Shown one piece after another: positions 34,917 through 44,415 of a stretch of 64,000 nt of DNA. The stretch covers positions 62,001-126,000 of the forward strand of contig JAUHYC010000002.1 of the NCBI GenBank assembly GCA_030426685.1, written 5' to 3'. Position 1 is the stretch's first letter, and every line of letters starts with the position of its first letter. A model generated the notes under the pieces. That model was not told the origin of the DNA, ran no database searches, and saw nothing but the letters and a program-made list of their open reading frames with translations. Source of the DNA: Alphaproteobacteria bacterium (GTDB lineage Bacteria > Pseudomonadota > Alphaproteobacteria > Rhodobacterales > Rhodobacteraceae). The translations under genes were made by a program, and so were the position numbers.

Positions 34917-36017
34917 CTAACGCGTTGTACGTGCCCAGCGATTCAGGACATCTTTGCCCACAACTCGGGTTTCGACCAGATCAAACCGTGGCGCGTTTTC
35001 CAGCTTGTCGAGGCCAAGCGCCCCGATGGCGGAGAGCCCCTCGGCCCCGATGGTCAGTCCTGCGGTAAATCCGACCAGTTCGTCCACCAGATCCTCTGCC
35101 AGTAATGAAGCGGCCAGCGCCGATCCCCCCTCGCAGAACACGCGGGTCAGGCCAGCCTGCCCAAGCTGTTGCAACAAATCCACCGCATCGATGTGGTGGC
35201 CCTGCAGTGCACAAGGGATCAAACGTGCACCCAACCCTTCCCACGCCCGGGCGCGCTCGGCATCGGGATGCGGCCCATGGCACAGCCAGACCGGTTTTTC
35301 GGTTGCGGTGCGCGCCAGATGACCCATTAGCGGAATGTCCATATGGCGAGAAACGACCACGCGTACAGGCTGATGCGTGACACCGAGATCGCGCACCGTA
35401 AGTGAGGGATCATCCGCACGCGCCGTTCCTGCCCCGACCATCACCGCATCATGCCGGGCGCGCATGGCATGAACGGCGCGCCGCGCTTCGGGGCCCGTGA
35501 TCCATTGGCTGTGACCGGTTTCCGTTGCAATGCGACCATCAAAGCTGCTGGCCAGTTTGAGGGTCACGAGGGGGCGGCCCTGTTCGGTTTTCAGGAAGAA
35601 CCCTGCATGATCACGCTCAGCCTGATAGGCATGCACCCCGGTCTCAACCTCAATCCCCGCCGAGCGCAACATCTCAAAGCCCTGCCCGGCCACACGCGGG
35701 TCGCTGTCCTCAATGGCGGACACAACCCGCGTGACCCCCGCGTCAATCAACGCCTGCGCGCAGGGTGGGGTTTTTCCGTGATGCGCACAAGGCTCCAGCG
35801 ACACATAGGCCGTCGCACCTTTCGCAGCAGATCCGGCCTGTGCCAGGGCCTCAGTTTCCGCGTGGGGGCGCCCCCCCGGCTGGGTCCAGCCACGCCCGAC
35901 AATCCGCCCGTCGCGCACGATAACGCAGCCGACGGACGGGTTCGGCCAGGTCTGCCCCTGACTACGCCGCCCCAGAGACAAGGCCAGCGCCATATATCGC
36001 TTATCTGTTTCGTTCAC
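34917..36017 (-). CDS. ribD: Bifunctional riboflavin deaminase/reductase RibD
   Basis: A protein of 366 residues performing steps two and three of riboflavin synthesis. The N-terminal deaminase (1-145) has the zinc motifs HAETEAL and [12 protein letters not shown]. The C-terminal reductase has [41 protein letters not shown] and [14 protein letters not shown] for NADPH and substrate. ATG 36017 overlaps the nrdR stop by four bases (ATGA), a coupling common in proteobacteria. Downstream the expected ribE does not follow directly; three capsule genes on the other strand lie between. Confidence 0.95.
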   Translation of the reverse strand: MNETDKRYMALALSLGRRSQGQTWPNPSVGCVIVRDGRIVGRGWTQPGGRPHAETEALAQAGSAAKGATAYVSLEPCAHHGKTPPCAQALIDAGVTRVVSAIEDSDPRVAGQGFEMLRSAGIEVETGVHAYQAERDHAGFFLKTEQGRPLVTLKLASSFDGRIATETGHSQWITGPEARRAVHAMRARHDAVMVGAGTARADDPSLTVRDLGVTHQPVRVVVSRHMDIPLMGHLARTATEKPVWLCHGPHPDAERARAWEGLGARLIPCALQGHHIDAVDLLQQLGQAGLTRVFCEGGSALAASLLAEDLVDELVGFTAGLTIGAEGLSAIGALGLDKLENAPRFDLVETRVVGKDVLNRWARTTR

Positions 36018-36484
36018 TCGTCGGTCGTGGGCTGCGGCGGGCGCAACTCGTGGACGAACTCCTCGAAATCATCGGCCGCCTGGAAATTCTTGTAGACACT
36101 TGCAAAGCGAACATATGCAACAGTGTCAATCCGGGCCAGCGCCTCCATGACTATTTCACCGATCTTGCTTGAGGGGATATCGGTTTCCCCCATACTCTCC
36201 AGACGGCGCACAATCCCCGAGATCATCTGGTCGATCCGATCCGGATCAATCGGCCGTTTCTGCATCGAAATGCGGATCGAACGCTCCAGCTTGTCGCGGT
36301 CAAAATCTTCTCGTTTGCCGTTGGTCTTGATCACCACCAGATCGCGCAGCTGTACGCGTTCATATGTGGTGAACCGCCCCCCGCAGGCCGGGCAGAACCG
36401 ACGCCTGCGGATCGCGACGTGATCCTCTGCCGGGCGTGAATCCTTGACCTGAGTATCAATATTACCGCAAAACGGGCAGCGCAT
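36014..36484 (-). CDS. nrdR: Transcriptional repressor NrdR
   Basis: A protein of 156 residues. Zinc ribbon [17 protein letters not shown] and [19 protein letters not shown] (two CxxC pairs) is followed by an ATP-cone domain ([40 protein letters not shown]). NrdR senses ATP/dATP and represses ribonucleotide reductase genes through NrdR boxes. It is the first gene of the nrdR-ribD pair. I see no NrdR box pair in its own upstream region, but a perfect DnaA-box 9-mer lies there (36538-36546). Confidence 0.96.
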   Translation of the reverse strand: MRCPFCGNIDTQVKDSRPAEDHVAIRRRRFCPACGGRFTTYERVQLRDLVVIKTNGKREDFDRDKLERSIRISMQKRPIDPDRIDQMISGIVRRLESMGETDIPSSKIGEIVMEALARIDTVAYVRFASVYKNFQAADDFEEFVHELRPPQPTTDE

Positions 36485-36537
36485 CCGCCGTCTCCTCGTC
36501 CCTAGTTCTATCTCTTGTTGTAAGCGCTACGGCTTAC

Positions 36538-36546
36538 TTATCCACA
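36538..36546. promoter_or_regulatory. Perfect DnaA-box 9-mer upstream of nrdR
   Basis: TTATCCACA in the 120-base gap between yjbQ and nrdR. One 9-mer in 64 kb can occur by chance, and the same word also occurs inside soxA at 15886, so binding is unproven. Confidence 0.25.
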
Positions 36547-36604
36547 ACTATAGGGTAGCCTCTAGGATTTGGGTAGCTGGAATTTTTCATCGCAAGATAA
36601 AGGG

Positions 36605-37015
36605 TCATGCAAAGTGTGCCGCGACCTTGCGCAAATGGGGTGCATTACGATGCTCGAACAGGTAAATGCCTTGCCAGGTGCCCAGAGCGGGCCGCCCCGC
36701 CGAGACCGGAATTGACAGTGAAACGGGCATCATCGCTGCCTTGATATGGGCGGGCATGTCATCGGGTCCTTCATAGGTATGACGCAGATAGGACATCGAA
36801 GGGTGATCCGATGGCGGTACCAACCGATCAAAGAAGGCGCTCAGATCGGTCTGAACCTCGGGATCGGCGTTTTCCTGGATGAGAAGCGAACAGGACGTGT
36901 GCCGCACGAACAATGTCAGCAACCCGTCCGAGACAGGCCTTAACCAAGACCGCACAGGGGCGGTGAACTCATAGAGCCCCGCGCCCTGCGTCTGGATCGT
37001 GAATTCGGTCTTCAC
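36605..37015 (-). CDS. YjbQ family protein (secondary thiamine-phosphate synthase)
   Basis: A protein of 136 residues of the UPF0047/YjbQ family. LLTLFVRHTSCSLLIQENADPEVQ has the conserved HTS and EN motifs, SYLRHTYEGPDDMPAHIKAAM the His cluster, and GTWQGIYLFEHRN the C-terminal signature. E. coli YjbQ has weak thiamine-phosphate synthase activity, and the physiological role is unclear. It is six bases downstream of the secreted protein gene on the same strand, so the two may share a transcript. Confidence 0.9.
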   Translation of the reverse strand: MKTEFTIQTQGAGLYEFTAPVRSWLRPVSDGLLTLFVRHTSCSLLIQENADPEVQTDLSAFFDRLVPPSDHPSMSYLRHTYEGPDDMPAHIKAAMMPVSLSIPVSAGRPALGTWQGIYLFEHRNAPHLRKVAAHFA

Positions 37016-37021
37016 CGCAGT

Positions 37022-37426
37022 TCAACGGCTAATGAAGCGGCGATTGCACCGACCGTTCGCACCCTGCACAGACATGCTGTCACCCGGCCGAAAACCAACC
37101 GAGACACTGCTTTGCTGGCCTACATTGGCAGGCGCCTTGAGCGTGAACTGAACCGCTGTCTTCCGCCCGGTCGTCACGCTCGGACCGTAGCCGCGCAGTA
37201 CATAGATCCTTTGCTGCCACCCAGCACCTAAAGTCCGGCGAGCGAAATCGGCAGCGGCGCACCAATAGCCATCAACGTCGCGACGGGCACGTGGTATGAC
37301 CTCAAATTCGGTATTGCTGATCGCCTCGGTCTGGAAACCATTTCGAGCGGCACTGACCGTAACCGGCAAACTCAGCACCATCAGGGCGGCAGTTGTAAAT
37401 ATGATAAACTGTTTCTTCATCGCCAT
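37022..37426 (-). CDS. Hypothetical secreted protein
   Basis: A protein of 134 residues with a signal peptide (MAMKKQFIIFTTAALMVLSL, probable cleavage after VSAA near residue 27). The mature part contains GYWCAAADFARRTLGAGWQQ, YVLRGYGPSVTTGRKTAVQF and a C-terminal Cys (GRCNRRFISR), so one disulfide in the periplasm is possible. I do not recognise a domain; similar proteins occur in roseobacters. It is upstream of yjbQ on the same strand. Confidence 0.75.
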   Translation of the reverse strand: MAMKKQFIIFTTAALMVLSLPVTVSAARNGFQTEAISNTEFEVIPRARRDVDGYWCAAADFARRTLGAGWQQRIYVLRGYGPSVTTGRKTAVQFTLKAPANVGQQSSVSVGFRPGDSMSVQGANGRCNRRFISR

Positions 37427-37495
37427 CTTCCTGTTTCGACCTGAAATATAGCTTAGTATGACCCGCCCGTCAGAACAGAGTGCCTCACAATCATT

Positions 37496-38059
37496 TCAGG
37501 CAACACCCCGTTTCGCGTTGTCTTTCGTTAACCAACCCCGATACCGGATCAACAAACCGATCACCGGCATATGGGCTGATATGTCAAAGCAAAAGCGCGA
37601 TTGGCTGTCCTCGCTTTCTGTTGAGGCTGACAAGGGCAGCAGGAACCGAGGGCACGGTATTCCAAACAGGCTAAGGCGGCGGATTTCAATCGCCAGGCCC
37701 GTCGCAGTTGGCACGGGTTGTATCCAGACCGTCAGCGCTCCGAATTGTTCTTTGACACCTCCGTGGATTGGATCGAAGCTGAGGTGTGAGCGCGTCTGGT
37801 GGCCTGCGAAATCGCGATCCCACAACCACTGACGTCCATGTCGCCCTATGGTGAGTGAGACAGGCAGGTCCTGGCCCTCGGACGGAAACCGACCAGCCCG
37901 AAGCGCCAGCGCCACCAGCAAACCTCTGCCTCGTGTAATATCACAGCGACCAGAATATTGCCCCTGACCGCAATGCAATTGCATGACTGCGGCAGGCAGG
38001 TGTTCGTTCCCGTCCAGTGCCTGCAGGAACGGGTCCAACTCAGAACCCATCGGTCGCAA
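37496..38059 (-). CDS. DUF4166 domain protein
   Basis: A protein of 187 residues. The C-terminal FDISAHMPVIGLLIRYRGWL is the conserved end of DUF4166, a domain also found fused behind saccharopine-dehydrogenase-like oxidoreductases. GRGLLVALALRAGRFPSEGQ and WLWDRDFAGHQTRSHLSF are further family motifs. Function is unknown. The start at 38059 overlaps the end of the DUF393 gene by 20 bases, so the two are translated together. Confidence 0.8.
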   Translation of the reverse strand: MRPMGSELDPFLQALDGNEHLPAAVMQLHCGQGQYSGRCDITRGRGLLVALALRAGRFPSEGQDLPVSLTIGRHGRQWLWDRDFAGHQTRSHLSFDPIHGGVKEQFGALTVWIQPVPTATGLAIEIRRLSLFGIPCPRFLLPLSASTESEDSQSRFCFDISAHMPVIGLLIRYRGWLTKDNAKRGVA

Positions 38060-38444
38060 ATCGTTTTCTCATTGAGGGATCAAGCACCAAGCAGGTGTTC
38101 CGACGACCAAACAGCGCATAACGATTGCGCGCGATCAAGTGATATAGCGGGTCTTTCGCAAAATCTGGCAAGTAGCGACACAGCGCCAGAATGCGCCAAG
38201 CGCCCGGCAGGGCTCGCATCGCTGCCGCAAGGGCATCGAGCCGCTGGTATACTTGGCTATCGACGATAACCAGATTGGTCTCGAAATCCGTAGCAGGCAG
38301 ATTCAACTGAGCGTAGAGACGCTGACCGAGCGGAGATTGCGCGGTTGCAAAGTGGAACCTCTGCCCTCGGTCGTGACGCAACATGAAGCGGAAAAACCCG
38401 GAACACAGGACGCACTCAGCGTCGAAGACGATCAGATCTTTCAT
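38040..38444 (-). CDS. DCC1-like thiol-disulfide oxidoreductase (DUF393)
   Basis: A protein of 134 residues. MKDLIVFDAECVLCSGFFRF carries the DxxCxxC motif that names this family, followed by AALRALPGAWRILALCRYLP-type helices and YHLIARNRYALFGRR. The fold resembles thioredoxin, and redox activity is predicted rather than proven. The first Met used (38444) gives the normal family start; a GTG seven codons upstream is in frame. It is the first gene of a pair with DUF4166 and is divergent from the AraC regulator. Confidence 0.85.
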   Translation of the reverse strand: MKDLIVFDAECVLCSGFFRFMLRHDRGQRFHFATAQSPLGQRLYAQLNLPATDFETNLVIVDSQVYQRLDALAAAMRALPGAWRILALCRYLPDFAKDPLYHLIARNRYALFGRRNTCLVLDPSMRKRFATDGF

Positions 38445-38796
38445 TGGCGAAGACAAGTTTTGCACAGATTTTCAGATGGTTGCCTCAGTTTGTATAAAGC
38501 TCTCACAGTCCCACGGCTGCAACAATGCGACATGACCGACCACGAGATCAGATTGCGCGAAGACGTGTCGGGGAACCTGTCGCTACGGATTGGTGGGCCG
38601 TTCGTTCAGGCTCTGACCTCATCCCCAACAAGGTGCTGACCCGACAACGTGCCAAATCTATTGACGAGCCTGACGGTCGTCTTGGCAATTCCGGCCAAAT
38701 CCTTGCGAGTAACGGCCATCGAACCAAAGACTGGCACTGCACCGCGCTTTGTCGCTACGCTGCACGGGCATAGCCATAGGATTTTCAGGCAAGAAG
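38445..38796. other. 352-base intergenic region upstream of the AraC regulator
   Basis: No convincing gene. Short open frames exist on both strands but lack ribosome sites and recognisable motifs. It must hold the divergent promoters of the DUF393 and AraC-type genes. I see no clear operator. Confidence 0.35.
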
Positions 38797-39816
38797 ATGG
38801 ATGTCGATATTGCACGAATTCAGTTGCTGTCTCACACGCTTGAGGAGCGCGCCGGCGCCCCGATGGTCGAACGGGTGCTGGAACGCAGCGGGCTGGACAA
38901 GACCGATATCACCCCTCCAGCGACGCGCTACAGCGCGCATAAAGAAGCCTTGTTTGTCCGCCATGCCTGCGATGCCGTAGGAGATATTACCTTTGGCGCG
39001 CATGCCGGGCTTGGGTTTAGGTCGTCCTCCAGCGTGACTGCCTATATCAGCAAATACTCGCGCGATCTGAAACAGGTCATAGATAACACCGCACGGTTTC
39101 ATCACATCATCGACCCGGCCCTTGCCTTTCACCTGCGTGTCTCGGGCAATTCCGCCTCGCTTGAGATAGATTGGAAAGACCCCAGCTTTTCGCGGTATCA
39201 TCGCAGGACCGAATTTCTGCTGTTTGGGGCAATCGCCCGAATGCGCGCGTTGACGCAGACTCAACTGTATCCGATTGAAATGCGCTTTCAGCATGAGGTC
39301 GGGCGACAAGCGGCCGGGTTTGAGAAAATCGGGGGTTTTCCGGTGACCTTCGGGGCCGAGCGGCTGGAAATCATTCTTTCTCTGGAATCGCTCGATATCC
39401 CGGTCCCGACCTATGATCCAAGTCTGCGTGCCCATCTGCTGGAATATGGTGATCGCTTGCTGGCCGAGCGCCGCTTTCCCAAACAACAAACTCAGGCGCA
39501 GGTTCAGGGGCTCATCACCCGCTCGATGCCCGGTGAGATCATCCGGGCGGAAGAAGCTGCGCATCAACTTGGCCTCAGCCCCCGCACGCTGGCGCGCCGG
39601 TTGGCGGATGAAGGCACCAGCTACCGCGAGGTGGTTGAGGATTTGCGCTGCGATCTGGCCCAGACGTTTATCAAGAACGGCATGAACCTGTCCGAGATTT
39701 CCTATTCGCTGGGCTACTCCGATCAAGCCGCCTTTTCGACCGCTTTCAAGCGCTGGACCGGTCAAGCCCCGAGCGTATTCCGCAAGCGGGTCGAGCACCC
39801 TCAGAACCTTGCCTGA
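38797..39816 (+). CDS. AraC-family transcriptional regulator
   Basis: A protein of 339 residues. Residues 15-200 are the Arabinose_bd-type ligand domain shared with OruR/ArgR-like regulators (LERSGLDKTDITPPATRY, VGDITFGAHAGLGFRSSS). The C-terminal HTH region includes IIRAEEAAHQLGLSPRTLAR and MNLSEISYSLGYSDQAAFST with FKRWTGQAPSVFR, the canonical AraC signature. ATG 38797 (MDVDIARIQLLSHTL) is the family start; open frame upstream has no match. The target is unknown; it is divergent from the DUF393-DUF4166 pair. Confidence 0.9.
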   Translation: MDVDIARIQLLSHTLEERAGAPMVERVLERSGLDKTDITPPATRYSAHKEALFVRHACDAVGDITFGAHAGLGFRSSSSVTAYISKYSRDLKQVIDNTARFHHIIDPALAFHLRVSGNSASLEIDWKDPSFSRYHRRTEFLLFGAIARMRALTQTQLYPIEMRFQHEVGRQAAGFEKIGGFPVTFGAERLEIILSLESLDIPVPTYDPSLRAHLLEYGDRLLAERRFPKQQTQAQVQGLITRSMPGEIIRAEEAAHQLGLSPRTLARRLADEGTSYREVVEDLRCDLAQTFIKNGMNLSEISYSLGYSDQAAFSTAFKRWTGQAPSVFRKRVEHPQNLA

Positions 39817-39957
39817 GAGTGGCCGGGGGTCATCAGCGTTGCCACCTCGCCCCGGCCTGTCCCATGAGTGGACACAGGCGATATAAAGGCGGTCGTGGTC
39901 TACGCCTTGTGAGTTCTCGCCAAATTGAATTGAAGTTCGGACATCGTGAGCAGACCG

Positions 39958-39984
39958 AAAAAAAGGCGCCTCGGATGAGGCGCC
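39958..39984 (-). terminator. Rho-independent terminator of rpoD
   Basis: On the minus strand GGCGCCTC-ATCC-GAGGCGCC forms a perfect 8-bp stem followed by seven T. It begins eight bases after the rpoD stop. Confidence 0.93.
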
Positions 39985-39991
39985 CTTGGTC

Positions 39992-41980
39992 TTACTGATC
40001 CAAGAAGGACCGCAGCTTGCGCGATCTGCTTGGGTGTTTCAACTTGCGCAGTGCTTTCGCTTCGATCTGACGAATGCGTTCGCGGGTCACGCTGAACTGC
40101 TGACCCACCTCTTCCAGCGTATGGTCGGTATTCATACCAATGCCAAAGCGCATCCGCAGAACCCGTTCTTCACGCGGCGTGAGCGAGGCCAGAACCCGTG
40201 TGGTGGTTTCCTTGAGGTTTTCCTGAATGGCGCTGTCGAGCGGCAGCACGGCATTCTTGTCCTCGATGAAATCACCCAGCTGGCTGTCTTCTTCATCACC
40301 GATGGGCGTCTCCAGTGAGATCGGCTCCTTGGCGATCTTCATCACCTTGCGCACCTTCTCGAGCGGCATCTGCAGCTTTTCGGCCAGCTCTTCCGGCGTC
40401 GGCTCGCGGCCGATCTCGTGCAGCATCTGGCGCCCGGTGCGCACCAGCTTGTTGATCGTTTCGATCATATGCACCGGAATACGGATCGTGCGCGCCTGAT
40501 CCGCGATCGAGCGCGTGATCGCCTGACGAATCCACCAGGTCGCATAAGTCGAGAACTTGTAACCGCGGCGATATTCGAACTTGTCCACCGCCTTCATCAG
40601 GCCGATGTTACCTTCCTGAATAAGATCAAGGAATTGCAGGCCACGGTTTGTGTATTTTTTGGCAATCGAAATTACCAGACGAAGGTTGGCCTCGACCATT
40701 TCCTTCTTGGCCTGCCGCGCCTCTTTCTCACCCTTTTGTACCTGCTGCACGATGCGGCGGAATTCAGGGATATCCAGACCGACATATTGCCCGACCTGAG
40801 CCATGTCATTGCGCAGTTCCTCAACCTTGTCGGTCGAGCGTTCGATGAACATCTGCCAGCCCCGGCCCGGCTTTTCGGCCATTTCAGCCAGCCAGTTGGG
40901 ATCAAGCTCGCGACCGCGATAGGCATCGATGAATTCGCGGCGGTTGATCCGAGCCTGATCAGCCAGCTTCACCATGGAACTGTCCAGTGACATAACGCGG
41001 CGGTTGATGCCATAAAGCTGGTCAATCAGCGCCTCGATCCGGTTGTTGTGCAGGTGCAGACCGTTCACCAACTCAACAATTTCCGCACGCAGTTTCTGAT
41101 AGGTCTCTTCATCTTTGGCGCTGAAGGTGCCATCTTCGTTCAATGTGGCCGAAATCCGGCTGTCTTGCATTTCAGACAGCATAGCAAAATCGGTCGAGAT
41201 GCGTTCCAGAGTGGTCAGAACCTGATCCTTCAGTGCCGCTTCCATTGCGGCAAGAGACATATTGGCCTGATCGTCCTCATCGTCGTCATCGTCGCTGGCA
41301 ATCGGGTTACCGTCAGCGTCCAGCTCAGGGCCGGTGTCTTTTTCCGGCTTTGCAGCCTGCACCGCAGAGGTATCAACAACAGGTTCTTCGACGTCGCCGT
41401 CTTCGTCCAGTTGGTTGCCGAAGGTGGTTTCCAGATCAATAACGTCCCGCAACAGGATGTCTTCGCTCAGCAATTCGTCGTGCCAAATCGTGATCGCCTG
41501 GAAGGTCAGCGGGCTTTCGCACAGGCCCGCGATCATCGTGTTGCGACCGGCCTCGATGCGCTTGGCGATGGCGATCTCGCCCTCACGGCTGAGCAGTTCG
41601 ACGCTGCCCATCTCGCGCAGATACATGCGCACGGGGTCGTCGGTGCGGTCCAGCTTTTCAGTCTGCGCTCCGGCCAGCGCGACCTCGCGCGGGCCTTCGG
41701 TCGTGACCAGTTCGGTCGAGCCCTTCTGCTCTTCCTCCTCGGCCTCTTCATCTTCGATGATGTTGATGCCCATTTCGGACAGCATCGACATCACGTCTTC
41801 GATCTGTTCCGAACTGACCTGATCAGGCGGCAGAACCTGATTGAGCTGGTCGTAGGTGATGTAGCCTTTCTCGCGAGCCTCGGCGATCATCTTCTTGACC
41901 TGGGTCTGGCTCATGTCCAGCGAGATTTCCTGTTCCTGCTCGTCGGATTTGCGGTCTTCGTTCGTATCCTTGGCGGCCAT
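39992..41980 (-). CDS. rpoD: Primary sigma factor RpoD (sigma-70)
   Basis: A protein of 662 residues directing RNA polymerase to housekeeping promoters. Region 1.1 ([20 protein letters not shown]), region 1.2 ([20 protein letters not shown]), an acidic non-conserved region with a run of Asp/Glu near 235, region 2 ([20 protein letters not shown]), region 3, and region 4 ([36 protein letters not shown]). Length matches alphaproteobacterial RpoD. It follows dnaG on the same strand, as in the macromolecular synthesis operon. The gap holds three GANTC sites. Confidence 0.97.
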   Translation of the reverse strand: MAAKDTNEDRKSDEQEQEISLDMSQTQVKKMIAEAREKGYITYDQLNQVLPPDQVSSEQIEDVMSMLSEMGINIIEDEEAEEEEQKGSTELVTTEGPREVALAGAQTEKLDRTDDPVRMYLREMGSVELLSREGEIAIAKRIEAGRNTMIAGLCESPLTFQAITIWHDELLSEDILLRDVIDLETTFGNQLDEDGDVEEPVVDTSAVQAAKPEKDTGPELDADGNPIASDDDDDEDDQANMSLAAMEAALKDQVLTTLERISTDFAMLSEMQDSRISATLNEDGTFSAKDEETYQKLRAEIVELVNGLHLHNNRIEALIDQLYGINRRVMSLDSSMVKLADQARINRREFIDAYRGRELDPNWLAEMAEKPGRGWQMFIERSTDKVEELRNDMAQVGQYVGLDIPEFRRIVQQVQKGEKEARQAKKEMVEANLRLVISIAKKYTNRGLQFLDLIQEGNIGLMKAVDKFEYRRGYKFSTYATWWIRQAITRSIADQARTIRIPVHMIETINKLVRTGRQMLHEIGREPTPEELAEKLQMPLEKVRKVMKIAKEPISLETPIGDEEDSQLGDFIEDKNAVLPLDSAIQENLKETTTRVLASLTPREERVLRMRFGIGMNTDHTLEEVGQQFSVTRERIRQIEAKALRKLKHPSRSRKLRSFLDQ

Positions 41981-42093
41981 TCAATGCTCCTGCAGGGATG
42001 GGTGATTCGTATGATCCGAATCATTAGCGCGTAGAAGTGATTCGGCCACCCGTTTACCCGTTTTTCTTTACCAGTGCCTTATGAAAACACCAG

Positions 42094-44043
42094 TTATCGG
42101 CGTTTCCTCTCGAAATTGATACCAGACATGATCGCCTCAAACGCGTCTTTCTCGTCGCGGTTGATTCGCGCGCCGTTGTCAGCAACGTCGAAAAGGGCCT
42201 TGTCCTCGTTCTGGCTTCGGCTCGTGCGGTTGCGCTCTTCGGCGGCCTGAGCCAGCCGGTACGTTAACGCCTCGTCGGCCAGATCTGACAGTTCCTCGGC
42301 AGCTTCGGCTATCTCGGCATCCAACCCCCGGAGCGCTTTGATCTTTGCGAGTTCCTCGGCCAGCGTCATCTCGGCCTTTTCAACGTCGCCTGGTTTGTGC
42401 ACACAGGGGATCACTGCGACATGGCGAAGCGCCAGCAGGTTTTCAAGGGGTTCGGGCCCCAAAGCAGCAACAATGTGGTCGCGCAGGTTGTCAGGGTCGT
42501 CAACCGCATGGCGCAGAACTGCCTCACGCAGGGCCGCATGGCCGGGATCGTGACAATCCATCTCTTCCAACTGATGTTCAAACTGCACAACCACCTTGGG
42601 ATTCAGTATGGCGATGGCCAGGATTGCAGCTTCGCGCAATTGAATGTCCGCATTCTCGGAGGAGGCAAGGAACGAGGTGCGCGCACCGGGCGATGCAGGT
42701 TGTGGCTGAGGCTGCCACTTACCGCGCGGTTGCCATTGCCGGTTTTGCGGCTGACGCTGCGGACGGAACAATTGCCACCGCAGGTCCTTGATTTCCTGAC
42801 CGTAATGCGACCGGATCGAGGGATCGCGGATCAGCTTGATCCTGTCGCGCAGAGCTTTGTCCAATGCGGCCTTGCGTTCGGGGCTGTCGAACACTTTTCC
42901 TTCGGTCTCGCGCTGCCACAACAGCTTGACCATGGGGATTGCGCTTTCCAGAACGGACTGCACCGCCTTAGGGCCTTCGCCCCGCAGCAGGTCATCAGGG
43001 TCCTTCCCTTCCGGCATCAAGGCGAACCGCAGGGATTTTCCCGCTTCCAGCAACGGTAAGGCCAGATCAACCGCCCGCATCGCGGCACGCAGTCCGGCCG
43101 TGTCGCCATCCAGTGCTATGATTGGTTCATTGGAAATTCGCCACAGCAGTTGCAGCTGGTGCTCCGTGATCGCCGTGCCTAACGGTGCGACCGAGGCACC
43201 AAACCCCGCCTCAGCCAGCGCGATCACATCCATATACCCTTCGGCCACGATCAGGGGCTGCCCTTTCCCTGCTGCCTGGCGGGCGGGGCCGTGATTGTAC
43301 AGGCTGCGCCCCTTGTCGAATAGTTCGGTTTCGGGCGAGTTCAAATATTTGGCGTTATCATTCGGGTCCATCGCGCGACCGCCAAAGGCGATGCAACGCC
43401 CACGCGGATCGCGGATCGGAAACATGATCCGATTGCGGAAAGTATCGTATGGATTTTTGCCCTTGTTCGAGGGCTTGGCCAAACCCGCCCCGAGGATCAG
43501 ATCCTCAGCCACATTCTTGCCGCGCAAATGATCCCACAGCGCCTGCCAGGCATCGGGAGCAAAACCGATCTCCCACCGGTCCAGCGCCTGCGCGTCCAAG
43601 CCCCGGCGGGTCAGGTAATCGCGCGCCTCCGCCCCTGCCCCGGTCTTGAGCTGCAGCCGGAAGAACTGCACTGCCTGTTCCATTACTTCCGCCAATTGCG
43701 CGCGCCGGTCCTGTTTTTCCTGCGCCTTCGGGTCGCGCGCGGGCATTGGCATGCCGGCCTCACGCGCGAGAATCTCAACCGCCTCGATGAACGAGACATT
43801 CTCGGTCTCTTTCACAAAGCTGATCGCGTCGCCCTTGGCGTGACAGCCGAAACAGTAATAGAACCCCTTTTGGTCATCCACATGGAACGAGGCCGTCTTT
43901 TCGTGATGAAACGGGCACGGCGCCCACATGTCGCCCTTGCCCTGATTGGATTTGCGCTGATCCCACATGACCTTGCGCCCGACGACCTGAGACAGACTCA
44001 GCCGGGTGCGCAACTCATCAAGGAATCCGGGCGAAAGCGACAT
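42094..44043 (-). CDS. dnaG: DNA primase DnaG
   Basis: A protein of 649 residues that makes RNA primers at the replication fork. The zinc-binding domain has Cys43, His46, Cys64 and Cys67 (CPFHHEK, CFGC). The TOPRIM core includes LIVAEGYMDVIALAEAGF and ALDGDTAGLRA with the catalytic Glu and Asp residues. The C-terminal helicase-binding part is Gln/Pro-rich at first (about 425-450). It lies one base downstream of a small secreted-protein gene and upstream of rpoD, so the three are probably co-transcribed. Confidence 0.97.
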   Translation of the reverse strand: MSLSPGFLDELRTRLSLSQVVGRKVMWDQRKSNQGKGDMWAPCPFHHEKTASFHVDDQKGFYYCFGCHAKGDAISFVKETENVSFIEAVEILAREAGMPMPARDPKAQEKQDRRAQLAEVMEQAVQFFRLQLKTGAGAEARDYLTRRGLDAQALDRWEIGFAPDAWQALWDHLRGKNVAEDLILGAGLAKPSNKGKNPYDTFRNRIMFPIRDPRGRCIAFGGRAMDPNDNAKYLNSPETELFDKGRSLYNHGPARQAAGKGQPLIVAEGYMDVIALAEAGFGASVAPLGTAITEHQLQLLWRISNEPIIALDGDTAGLRAAMRAVDLALPLLEAGKSLRFALMPEGKDPDDLLRGEGPKAVQSVLESAIPMVKLLWQRETEGKVFDSPERKAALDKALRDRIKLIRDPSIRSHYGQEIKDLRWQLFRPQRQPQNRQWQPRGKWQPQPQPASPGARTSFLASSENADIQLREAAILAIAILNPKVVVQFEHQLEEMDCHDPGHAALREAVLRHAVDDPDNLRDHIVAALGPEPLENLLALRHVAVIPCVHKPGDVEKAEMTLAEELAKIKALRGLDAEIAEAAEELSDLADEALTYRLAQAAEERNRTSRSQNEDKALFDVADNGARINRDEKDAFEAIMSGINFERKRR

Positions 44044-44044
44044 A

Positions 44045-44380
44045 TCAGTTGTTCAGATTGTTTTTCAGGGCCTGAATCTGATCCCAGTTATCCACGCATT
44101 GCTGAAACAGGATTTCTCCGAAATCCTTCTTGCGCAGGTCCCGTCTCTTTTGCTCATAAACCCACGAAGTTAATTGAGGGATCGCCGCATTATAGTTAGA
44201 CGGCCAGGTCGGGTTGGTGGACGCGATTGTCCCCGGAACGTCCGCTTCCTTTACTCTGTCCAGCCGCGCCTTCTGGATCGCCCGAACGACGTCGGCCTGA
44301 TAGCCGCAGCTTTCCTCCTTGGTTTCCTGCGCAAACGCGGGTGTCGACAGAAGGAAAATGGCTAACAGGGGGCGAAACAT
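44045..44380 (-). CDS. Hypothetical secreted protein upstream of dnaG
   Basis: A protein of 111 residues with a signal peptide (MFRPLLAIFLLSTPAFAQ, cleavage after AFA). The mature protein is helical with two Cys (EESCGYQADVVRAIQ and FQQCVDNWDQI), likely a periplasmic disulfide. It ends one base before the dnaG start. I recognise no named domain, although similar small proteins are found in roseobacters. Confidence 0.75.
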   Translation of the reverse strand: MFRPLLAIFLLSTPAFAQETKEESCGYQADVVRAIQKARLDRVKEADVPGTIASTNPTWPSNYNAAIPQLTSWVYEQKRRDLRKKDFGEILFQQCVDNWDQIQALKNNLNN

Positions 44381-44415
44381 GGCGCAGCTCCGGAATCAGT
44401 TGAGTTCCATAGAGC

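Noticed and set aside
38525..38773. Possible transposase remnant in the gap before the AraC gene
   Set aside because: Translations in all frames show no transposase motif, terminal repeats or target duplication.
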